Below, in pieces: positions 35,929 to 47,900 of a DNA stretch of 64,000 bases. Below the pieces are notes generated by a model that ran no database searches, was not told where the DNA came from, and saw nothing but the letters and a program-made list of their open reading frames with translations. Origin of the DNA: Chloroflexota bacterium. Its GTDB lineage: Bacteria > Chloroflexota > Anaerolineae > UBA2200. Location: positions 347,678 through 411,677 of the forward strand of contig JACIWX010000003.1 of assembly GCA_014360755.1 (NCBI GenBank), in the 5' to 3' direction. Made by a program: the position numbers and the translations under genes. Numbering within the stretch: position 1 is the first letter of the stretch; every line of letters starts with the position of its first letter.

Positions 35929-38900
35929 ATGGAAGAGAGGACCCTTGAACATTCCCCTGGGCGCCTGCAGACATCCTCATTATCCTCGGTTCACAAGCAA
36001 TACGCTGCTACTTCACGCAGCGTCATCGTATCGTTGATTATTTTTGCGCTTTCCTTTGCAGTGCTTTTTGCAGGCCCTGCGCTTGTCCTCCGATTGATGG
36101 CGGCCGCTGTCGAAGACCCAATGGGTAGCTATATTGGTTATGCACCAGATGCCCATGCCGCACAAACGACGACTGTCTTTCAACAAGGCGTGTATCCTAC
36201 GGCAGGATATACGGGCACCAGCGATACGTACATAGTGCGGTGGAACCCAACAAACAATGGTGGCACAGAGGGGCGATTGGTCATTGGGCAGTCTAGATAC
36301 TGGCGCTCGTTGCTCTATTTTGATTTAACCCCTGGCAGTATACCTACTGGTGCGATTGTCAATAGCGCTGAGCTCATCCTTTATTGCTATGATCGGAACC
36401 AAGTTGGTAGCCTGGATATCGAGGTCTACCAGGTAAAACGCCCATGGACAGAGCTAGGAGCAACTTGGCAGAGGGCAACTGCTACTGATCTTTGGAGCAT
36501 TGAGGGTTGCGATGACCCAGTTACGGACCGCTTTCCCACGCCTGCTTCTGTTACTACCGTTTCTACTTACCGGGAATTCCATCGCTTTGATGTGACTTCC
36601 ATTGTACAAAATTGGGTCTCTGATCCATCGTCGAACAAAGGTTTTCTCCTCCTTTCTCCCACTCCTGTTGTGATCTATTACTATGCCAGTTCTGAATGGC
36701 CTGAGGCAGATCGCAGGCCTCAACTGGTTATTTCCTGGTCTTCAGGACCAACACCTACTCCTACGCCCACGCAAACAACGCCCCCGGGACCCACGCCGAC
36801 CCAAACTGCTACTCCGACTCCCACTCCTACTGTTACACCTGCTGTACCTCCTGTGGTGATTGATAATACTTCTGCTTGTTACAGCGATTACCCCCCGGGC
36901 CAGTGGCAAATTGCCAGCGGGGGAGGTGGGTACGATGGGGGCTACAGGTACGAGACCACGAGTTACTTGACGGGCACAGCCAGTTTCTCGCCGTGCTTGG
37001 CTAGCCCTCTACCCCAGGATGGCGTGTACGAAGTGCAGGCGCATTGGAGTGTCCATGCCGCTCGGCCGGTGGCAGTTCCGTACACTATTCACTACTATGG
37101 GGGCAGTGCTACCGTTGCCGTAGATCAGACCAAGGATGCGAATGGCGACACGGTGCCCGATTTTTCTCCTTCGGGTTGGTACTCTCTGGGCTATTATCCA
37201 TTCCGCGCGGGTACTGCCGCCGCCAACGGAGAGTATGTCGAGTTGAACACTTCCAGCCCTGGTGATACCTGCGCCGATGCGGTGCGTTGGCTCCTTGCCC
37301 CTGACCAGCCCGGTCCGCCATATACCTTGACTGTCACTGCTAACCCTACTGAAGTGCCATTAGATGGCATCTCGACCTCGCAAATCATGGTAACGGTTAC
37401 GGATTATGTTGGCAAAGGGGTTGCTGATGGCACGATGGTCGGGCTTACAACTACTTATGGCACTTTACCGTATAAGTATACCGAAGCGGAGAGTGCGTCT
37501 GTCACCAAATTGGGTTCCTGGAGTACTGTTGCCGATGCCTCGGCAAGTGGCGGTGCATACATTTATTCTGACACTCCTGGCGACGAAGTATCTTGGAGTT
37601 TTTATGGTGAAGCGGTTTCCGTTATCTATGCCACGAATGTAGGTGGTGGCATGGCTGATGTCAGCGTGGATGGCATCTACCTAACCACGGTGAATTTTGC
37701 CAGTACATCTTCACAATGGCAGGTTGAACGTCAGTTAGCGCATTCCCTCACTCCTGGGATGCATATACTGCGTATCCGTCATGCCGGCGGAGGACGCATT
37801 TGGTTGGATGCTCTTCGTTCGGGCCCTGTAACCACAAATGGAGTGGCTACAGCCACCCTTCTTCAGCCAGCGGTCCCTGGCACAGCGATAGTACATGCAA
37901 CGGCTATCGGAATTGACCTGATTGGCTCAGCTCCTGATTGGCCTCATGGCACGACCACGGTTTCTTTCCCCGGTCCTAGTGAGGTATGGGTAGATGATGA
38001 TTATTGTAGTACTTGTTACAATGATGGGCACACGTGGAATTACGACGCATTCAGTGCCATCCAAAGCGGTATTGACAGAGTCATGAGCGGTGGAACTGTC
38101 CATGTCTTGGCTGGAACTTACGCTGAAAGTATAGCGATTGCAAAACCGGTCAATGTGCTAGGAGTGGATAGTGGGGCTGTATTTGTTGTTGGCACTGGGA
38201 CTCCAGGCACCCGTGGCTTTTATATTAACCGTGCCGATGATGTAACGATTCAGGGCATTACCATTAGGGATTTTGACACGGGTATATATTTGAGGGGCAC
38301 GGGTCCTGGCCTTGGACCTCAGGTCTATAATGCCACGATTGTCTACAACTCGTTCGAAAGCAACCGCTCTTATGCGATATGGGGCAGCTATGTGTACACC
38401 AGTACCATTTGCGGCAATGACATCACGCTGGGCAATCACGGCATTTACCTGGAAAATTCTCACGGGAACACGATCTGCTACAACACTATTTCTCAGAACC
38501 TGGGTGTTGGGGTCAAGCTGCATACAGGAAATGATAACTCCATAGACAATAATGAAATCAACAATAATCAGAATGTAGGCATCGAATTGGCTGGCCAAAC
38601 GCAGCGCAACGGTGTCTATGGCAATAACCTCCACGATTTGTGGTGGGATGGTGTGCTTGTAAGCGGGACCGTAGCGTCAGATGTGTACGTAGCAGCCAAT
38701 ACGATTGCTAACACGAACCAGGCTTGGCTGAATGCGGCAGGTGCCCCCCCGGATCACTATCATAACCGAGGTGGGGTTGTCTTGATGGGCATTACTGCGG
38801 ACAGTGAGGCCCGTAACAACCGCATTTCTGGTGCTTCCAATGCCCTGGGCAATCGCACTGATGCGGCAGGCATCTATTTGTTGAACAATACCGCGCCGAT

Positions 38901-41900
38901 CACGATTGAAAGCAACTTGATACAGGGTGGTATAGGGCATGGCATCTATATCACGGCTTGTACTGGTCTCCCCGTTATCCATGGCAACAGCATCTATGGC
39001 AACAGCCTCTTTGGCTTGAACAATCAGCTCGCTACGCGCGTGCACGCCGAAGGCAACTGGTGGGGACGCAATGCCCCAACCTTTGGCCCAAGCACTCCAG
39101 CCGATATCCGCACTGCGGCAAGCGCCTATTATTCGCCTTCCATCTCGCTAACCCTGACCGCAGCGCCTACTTCGATTCCGGCAAATGGCGTAGCGACTTC
39201 TACCATCACAGCCACTGCCAGCGGCGGGGGCTATAACATCTTAGACGGTACCTGGATTACCTTTACCAGCGATTTGAACACCAGTATCGCTCCTGCCTTT
39301 GCTGCCTTTGGTGGTGGCCGCGCGAACACAGTATTGACCGCAGGGACGCTGGCCGGTGTAGCGACAATTACCGGTACAGCTGAACCCGGGATTGAAGGGC
39401 AGATTGTTACGGTGACTCTGACCGCTGGGGATCCCACAAGTTTGTCCCTTGTTGCGGTACCGGACACAGTCGCGAACAGCTGCGACAGCGCCCGAAATCG
39501 GGCTGTAATTACAGCTACCGTTCGAGATGTGTATGGCAATCCAGTACCGGGGATACCCGTAACCTTCACCAGCAATATCCTGGGCAGCGTTTTCCCAGGT
39601 TCAGTGGCTACATCGGTCACCGGCACTGCAGTTACGACGTTTACGGCGGGTATATCGCTTGGAACGGCTGTAGTAACGGCCACAGCCGGGGCGACACTGA
39701 CCACGGCAACCAACATCACAGTCACGGCGGGTCCGCCTTCGGTCATGGGTATCCTGGCTAATCCCTCAACATTGCCAGCCAATGGTGTGGCTACCTCGAC
39801 GATCACGGTAACCTTGCGAGATTGCCTTGCTTATCCTGTGCCAGACGGCACAATGGTGGCTTTTACGGCCACGCTTGGCACGATCTTGAATCAGGAGTAT
39901 GCAGAAGCAGAATCCGCGGCTGTAGTTACTTCTACGGGGTGGACACCGGTACTTGATGGCAGCGCCAGTGGCGGTGCCTATATCCGCACCAGCACGGCGG
40001 GTGCCACCGCTTATTGGCTCTTCAGAGGCGAAGCCGTTTCCCTGATTTACCGCCGTTTCTCCGGGGGTGGGGTGATACGCGTGCGCGTGGACGGTGGTGC
40101 ACCTGTGGTCATTGATACGAATGGCAGCGCTGCATGGATGGAGCGTGTGATTGCCACAGGCTTGGACCCGGCTGTCACCCATCAAATTGAAGTTATTTGC
40201 CAATCTGGGCAGATTCGGCTGGATGCTTTCCGTTCTGGTACCGTCAGCAATGGAGGGGTGGCGCGTGCCGTTTTGCGTGCCCCGGTACTAGTGATCCTGG
40301 GTCCTCAGGTCTACACAAGCACAGTCTATGCTACATCGCGTCTTGAGCATCCTGTTTTGCCCAATCTGGTTGGGACTACTGTGGTCACTTTCACCCAGGC
40401 AGATATAGTATGGGTAAATGACGACTGGGCTGGCTTGCCCAATGGCACTATGGTTACTTTGCCTCCAGAGCACGGAAGCGGGATGGTAACTATTGGTTCA
40501 GATGCCTTTGACACGATTCCCAAGGGCGTTGCTGCGGTGAAAGAAGGAGGCACGGTACAAGTGCTGACAGGCACTTATGCCTCCTCAGTGGTCATCACTA
40601 AGACATTGAACCTGCTTGGTGATGGAAACGCCGACACTTTCATCGTAGGCTCTGGCACGGGCAACGGCGTTCAGGTGGAGCGTTTTGCTGATGGTGTGAC
40701 CATCGAGGGCTTTACTATCCGTAATTTTGGCTATGGCGTGCATTTGGACGGGCGAAGCGCTAACCACATTGATGGGATTGCCTTTGCGAATAATGTCATC
40801 ACGGGATGTGCAACAGGGGCTATCACTGCCACATATGTCAATAATGGCTACTTTGCTGATAACGTGTTTTCCAACAATGGCGGATTGGGCCTTGACTTGT
40901 ATGTCGGCGATCCCAACAGGATTGTGAACAACCAAATTGACAACATCGCTGGCTTCGGTTTGCGTATCCGGAACGCACTGGGCACGGAGATATCGTACAA
41001 CCAGATACGTGATGTGGATTGGAACGGTATCGTTGTGGGGGATAGTTGTACCAACACCTTGGTGTTGCACAACACTGTACGCACAACCAACAAGGTAAAC
41101 AGCCCATCTGGTTTTAACGAGGGCGGCATCGTCTTGTATAACACGACGAATACAACTGTTGAGTACAACGATGTCTCTGACGTGCGCGATGCAGGTGGAA
41201 GCACCGACACCGCCGGCATCTGGGTTGGAGGGAGCGACGCGGATGCAACCATCCGCTACAACCGCATTTTGTACAACGGCAACGACGGCATCCTGTTGTG
41301 GGGCTTTAACGCTGGTTCGCCGCCAGTGATCAACTGCAACCATATTTATGGGAACCTCCGCTTCGGGCTGAGGAATACACAAGTAACCACAGTCAACGCG
41401 GAGGGCAACTGGTGGGGGCGCAACACACCTACCACAGGAACATCCGCCCCACGAGATATCTACCGGCCGCCGACGAATGTGGACTATACTCCTTGGATTA
41501 CGGTGGCTTTGACGCCATCGCAGCCAACAGTCGATGCAGGTAGCAGCGCCATCGTGATCACGGCGACTGGCTCCGGCGGGAGTTGCTTTATCCTCGACAA
41601 TACGCCGATTACCTTTACCTCGAACCTCGGGCTCTTGGGGGATCCCCCACGTGCAGTGGTTACTGACACAATCAATGATGGTCAAGTAACTGTGCTATTC
41701 ACACCGGGTACCGTTGCCGGTACGGCGGTCATCACCGGTACCGTGCCCAACAACGGTGTGGTGACGACCACAGTAACCATTTTGCCGTTGGGTCCGGCTT
41801 CGATTGATGTGACAGCATACCCGAACCGTATTACTGTGGGGGGTACCGCAGCGATTACGGCCATTGTCAGGGATATGTATGGCAATCCTGTACTGCCGGG

Positions 41901-44900
41901 CACCATCATCTATTTTGATACTTCGCTGGGCAGCGTTTTGCCGACGTCCGGTAGTACAGATCCCAGTGGAGTAGTGAACAGCACTTTGTATGCTGGCACT
42001 GTTCCTGGAATTGCAACCATTTGGGCGTACAGGGGTTCTGTCCAAGGGTTTGATTTGGTGGAGATTACGGCAGGACCTCCCTTTACCATTACTTCTTTGC
42101 TCGCCAATCCCAGCGCGATACCGGCCAATGGTTTGGCTACTGCACTGATTACTGCTACGGTCAAGGATCAGTATGGCAATCTAGTGCCCAATGGTACGAT
42201 GGTTGGATTCACGACTACGGCTGGTTCCCTGCTGCATGGATACGTGGAGGCTGAATCCGCGAGCGTAATCCAGTCTGCGGGGTGGTCAACGGTAGCGGAT
42301 GCAACTGCTAGCGGAGGACAATATATTCAGACCAGCACGAGCGGTGCTTCGGTGCGGTGGATCTTCAGGGGTGAGGCAGTATCCCTCATTTACCGGCGTT
42401 TTGGCGCTGGGGGGACTATGTTGGTGCGCATTGACGGCGCTGTAGTCATGACCATTGATACCAGTGGCAGCGCTGCGTGGGTCGAGCAGGTGGTGGCAGC
42501 CAATCTGAACCCATCCGCTCTGCATGAGATCGAGGTAATACAGCAGTCAGGCACTATTCGGTTGGATGCATTCCGTTCCGGCGTGGCAACGATGAATGGA
42601 CAGGCAACTGCCCATCTCACTTCAGCACCATTGCCGCCTGCTGTGGCTACTGTCTGGGTTACTGGGATTGATCTCCCAGGTGTTGTCAGGCTTGCCAGCT
42701 CCTTCCCGACGCGCACGGTAATGGTAGAATTCCTTGCTCCCACTGAAGTCTGGGTGGATGACGATTATTGCAGCACGTGTCCGAATGACGGGCATCAGTG
42801 GGGTTTTGATGCTTTTGATAACATCCCGGATGCTATTACGGCCGTCGCGAGTGGAGGCACGGTGCACGTGGCGGATGGCACGTATACGGGTTCTGTCTCA
42901 GTAGGTAAGCCTGTGCACTTGGACGGTGCGGGGAGCGGTGGCACCACCGCCTTGGTTGGCACTGGTACCGGCAATGGCATTTTTGTCAACCATCTGGGAG
43001 ATGGCACAACTATCGAAGGCTTTGCTATCCGCAAGTTTGCCTATGGCATCCATTTAGCTGGTCGGAGTGCTAATCCCATCCAGGGCATTACAGTTACAGG
43101 GAATGTCATCACGGGCTGTGCTACTGGTGCCATCACAGCAACCTATGTCCATGATGGATATTTCGCTGACAATGCCTTGCACCACAACAATGGGTTTGGT
43201 TTCGATCTGAACACTGGCAACAATAATCAGATTCGCAACAACCATATCTATGAGAATGCTGGCTTTGGCTTGCGCCTGTTCAGTGCAGCAGCGACGGGTG
43301 GCAACAATGTGGTCGCGCTGAATAACGTCTACAACGTGGATTGGGATGGCATCCGCATCGGCGTGGGCATGGTGAACACGCATGTTCTGAGCAATACCGT
43401 CTCCAACACCAATCGTGGCACCGGTGGGGGATTTGACTCGGGCGGCATTGCCCTTTATGGCACCACAGACACGCGTGTAGAAGGCAATACCATCACCGCA
43501 GTGCAGGATGGTGGAGGCACGTTAGCGGATACGGCAGGTGTGGGCTTGGATGGCGGCAATGTGCGGCCAATCATTGAGAACAACTTGATACGAAACAATG
43601 TGAATCATGGAATTTGGTTGTCAGCCAATGGGTATACGGCTGGCGGGCCAGCAGAAATCCATGGCAACAGCATTTACTATAATGGCAGGTTTGGCATATA
43701 CAACAACGTAACAACGGCTGTCGCTGATGCTGAAGGCAACTGGTGGGGACGCAATTCGCCTCGGACGAGCACCAATTCGGCCGCTACCGGCTATGACATC
43801 TTCACTGGCGTTGGTGCCAACGTGGACTATACCCCGCCCATTGTGCTGACCTTGGCACGTGCACCAACAGCCATCGTCGCCGATGGGGTTTCGACCTCCA
43901 ATATCACTGCAACAATGCGCTGTGCGACGTGTATCCCTCCGTACAACGTCTTGAATGGGACATTGATTACGTTCACTAGCAGCATGGGCTCTCTGGGTAC
44001 ACCGCCTGTAGTACGTTCGACCTTCAACGGTGAGGCGACTGTTGTCCTGCAATCTAGCACCGTAGCGGGGCGCTCGTATATCACCGCTACAACACCTTCA
44101 GCAGGGACAGCATCCACTTGGGTGGATTTCATCGCTGGTGCGCCTTATACCATTACCATGAGCGCTACACCTCCGAGCATATGGTCGCTGGCTTGCGCGT
44201 ATCCGGGTTATCCGGTGGCCTCCACGATCGAGGTAACAATTACTGACCAATTTGGCAATCCCTGTGTCGGCCAGCCGGTTACCTATACCTTGACGCCAGG
44301 GATGGGTGCCAATCTAGCGTGGACCACGGGCGTGCTCGATGCCAATGGCTACCACCTCACGGTCCTCAATTCGGGCAATATCGCTGGCACTGTCTTGGTG
44401 ACAGTTACAGCAGGGACAAGGGCGCAAGCAATCCCTGTGGAAATTATGCCCGGCATACCGCGGACGAGCATGGATTTGGTTCCTTTGCCGCCGGCGATTG
44501 CTGCGGATGGCGTGTCCACCGCTACGATCAGGGCGACGGTATACGATGATTGCCAGAACCTGGCTTACGATGGCACGATGGTGGGGTTTGTGACGAGCCA
44601 AGGCTCGCTGCCATACCGTTATGTGGAGGCGGAGTCGGCAGAGGTTACTACCTCCCCTGGCTGGACAACACAATCGCACGCCAACGCGAGCGGCGGAGCT
44701 TATTTGGAGACGAATACCCCTGGAGCATCGGCTTCGTGGTCGTTTATGGGCAGCGCGGTTTCGGTAATTTACCGGCGTGGGCCCGCAGGTGGTTCTGCAC
44801 AAGTGTTGGTGGATGGCGTTCCGCACACCACGCTCTCGATGAATGCGGGGTCTGTAGAATGGCAACGGGAAAGTGTAGTGGTCACGGGGCTTGACCCGTT

Positions 44901-47900
44901 GGCTCCTCATACGATTCAAGTGCATTGCGTTACGGGCAGGGTGTATCTGGATGCTTTCCGTTCTGGTACGACAACTGTGGGCGGCGTAGCCATGGCGGTG
45001 CTGACATCGACACCGATATCCACCACTGCCTATATCACGGCAACGGCAGTGGATAGCCGCGTGCCGCATTTGAGCCTGACGGAGCGCGTAACGCGGACAA
45101 CGACGGTGAAGTTTGAACGTGCCAACCTGGGTATAACCAAAACTACTGATCGTGTTGATGTACCCTCTGAGGAGATGGTCACGTTCACGATATTCTACAC
45201 CAATACGGGCCAGGCACAGGGGACGAATACAGTGATTACAGACACATTGCCCATTCTGCTAGACTATGTTGGTTCAACCTCGGTGCCGGATATCGGTCCG
45301 CCAAGCAATCCGAGCGACAATGTTTGGGTGTGGCGTGTAGGGGATCTTCAACCGGGTGCACAAGGGGTCATTACACTGACCACCCGCCATAGCTGCCAGC
45401 CTGGACTTGGCTTGGTTACCAATACAGTCTCCATTCGTTCTCTCACTCTAGATGCGAGCGTGCAGAACAACAATGCTGAGAAAGCCATCCGCTTGGTGGC
45501 AAGCACGCCGTTCACTGTAACGGTTACAGCCAACCCTTCCTATATTCCCGTTAATTCCTCTTCGACGGTGCGCATTACCGTTTTGGATCGGTGTGGCAAT
45601 CCTGTGGAAGGGAGCACGGTGTACATCACCACCAGCCTTGGCAGCTTCAGCGCCGCAGCGGTAATGACGCACACAACTCGCACCACAGATGGAAATGGAC
45701 AGGCGACAGTTACCATATACAGTCAGTCTTTCACGGGCATGGCTGTAATCAGCGCCACGGCGAATAGCGCCATAGGGGTGGGCTATGTCTGGATGAATAT
45801 TGGCCCAGCAGCACAGTGTGTAGCAGTGGCTGATCCGATGGCTATTCCCGCGGATGGAGTGTCCACGTCAACTATTACGGCGCGAGTGTTCGATACGGCG
45901 GGTTATATCGTTCCTGACGGGGTCTTTGTCGGCTTCACCACGTCCCTGGGCTCGTTGATTTACGAGTATGCTGAAGACCAGCAATTGACGCAGTCGCCTC
46001 CGGGTAGTTGGGATACGGTATCTGATGCGGCGGCTAGCGGTGGCACGTATATCTCAACGACGCTCAATGGCGCCTCGGTCTCGTGGGTCTTTTACGGGAA
46101 CGGCGTTTCCATTGTCTACCGGCGTGCTCCTGGCGGTGGATGGGTGGACGTAGCGGTAGATGGCAATCCGCTTGGCGCCATCAATATGGGCGGCGCGCTC
46201 ACCTGGCGAGCGGAGAAGGTGTACACTTGGGCAGGCGATCCCACAGCAGCCCACTTCCTACGGGTAACACACCGCACAGGCACTGGCCCAGTGTGGATAG
46301 ATGCCGTGCGTTCTGGCGCGACCACCAGTGGTGGGCAAGTGATGGCTGTGCTCACTTCAGAACAGACGGTAGGTACAGCGACGGTAGCCGCCACTGCTGT
46401 GTCGGAGACGGTGGGCATTGTCCCGGTGTTGCTGCCAGGCTATGTGGATGTGCGCTTTGATCCGGCAGACTTGGTGATCACCAAGACCGTTGAACCTGCA
46501 GGCCAAGTGTCCATTGGCCAGAGGATTACCTTCACGCTGCGCTATGAGAACCGTGGCCCAATCACCGCTACAAATGCCTATATTGAGGATGTGATTCACG
46601 ATGGTGTCATCAACAGTGGTTGGCTGCGGGATGTCTTCTTCAGTGTAATGCCTGAGACCCTCGTTGAACATCTGCACTACCGCTGGGATCTTGGCTCCCT
46701 GCCAGCGAGACAGAGCGGTGTCATTACCTTTGGCGGCACAGTGGTCGAGGATCAAGGGCGTTACTGGCCAGCGGAAACGGTGCTCACGAACACAGCCTCT
46801 ATCGCTTCGTTGACGGTGGATTCCGTTCCTGCCAATAACACCAGTTGGATTACCAAGACCATCGTGCCTGGCGTGCCGGTTACGATCTCGCTCACGGCTA
46901 CCCCGCACAGCATCCCGGTCAATTGCGCGGTCAGTGGCAACAGTGCGCTGTTGCGGGCGGAGGTGCGCGATATGTATGGTAATCCCGTGCGCAACGGCAC
47001 CCCGGTTACGTTCACGACCAGTTTGGGAGGATTCCCCACAGTGCAGCAACGGGTGCGCTACACAACCGATGGCGTGGCTACGGTGAGTCTGAACGCTGGG
47101 ACTGTGGCGGGTACAGCTATAGTCACGGCAGCAGTGGATTCCCTCATGGCTAGTACACAGGTGGTCTTTACGCCACAAAGTCCATCTTGGATAACCGTGA
47201 GCGCGGATCCTTCGGTAATAGCGGTGGGCGGGGCTACCTCGGTCATCGAAGCCTTGGTAGCGGATGCCTGTGGCAACTGGGTCGCCGATGGCACGGCTGT
47301 GGCTTTCAGCACAGATGCAGGCGCGATTGCTCCATCAATCGTGGGCACGGTGAATGGCAGGGCTTCTGCGGTGCTCGTATCAGGGACAGCGCCGGTTACG
47401 GCTACGGTCATTGCCACGGCAGACACAGTCAGCGGCACAACTGCTGTGCGCTTTGTGCCCGGTGAGCCAAGGATGAGTATTACTGCTTATCCTACTACCC
47501 TGCCTGTGAGCAATACGGCGCGGATAACTGTGACGGCCAGGGATGAGTTTGGCAACCCAGTGTTGGATGGGACGGTGGTTACGTTTACCACCTCTTGGGG
47601 CAGCTTTGTGGACAGTGGGATAACCAGAACCTTTACTACCACGTTAGGAGGCAGAGCATTTGCTACCCTACATTCGATGCAAGCTGGCCAGGCAGTTGTG
47701 CGCGCCGCCATCGGTGCCCATGAAGCAGCGGCGATTATCACCTTTGAGCCGTCGGAACCCTGGACGATTGCGCTCACGGTAGAGCCGGAGCTCATTATCG
47801 GCTGTGGAGGCACAGCGCTTGCCCGCGCGGTAGTTAGGGACCGCTATGGCAATCCGGTGCGTGATGGCACAGTTGTTGTCTTCAATGTCTATCCGGTAGG

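Noticed and set aside
40585..41685. Long reverse-strand open frame of 366 codons over the second beta-helix region
   Set aside because: It is antisense to a clear repeated domain protein, has no ribosome site, no recognisable motif and a composition typical of shadow frames. Similar long antisense frames elsewhere in 37-53 kb were dropped for the same reason.
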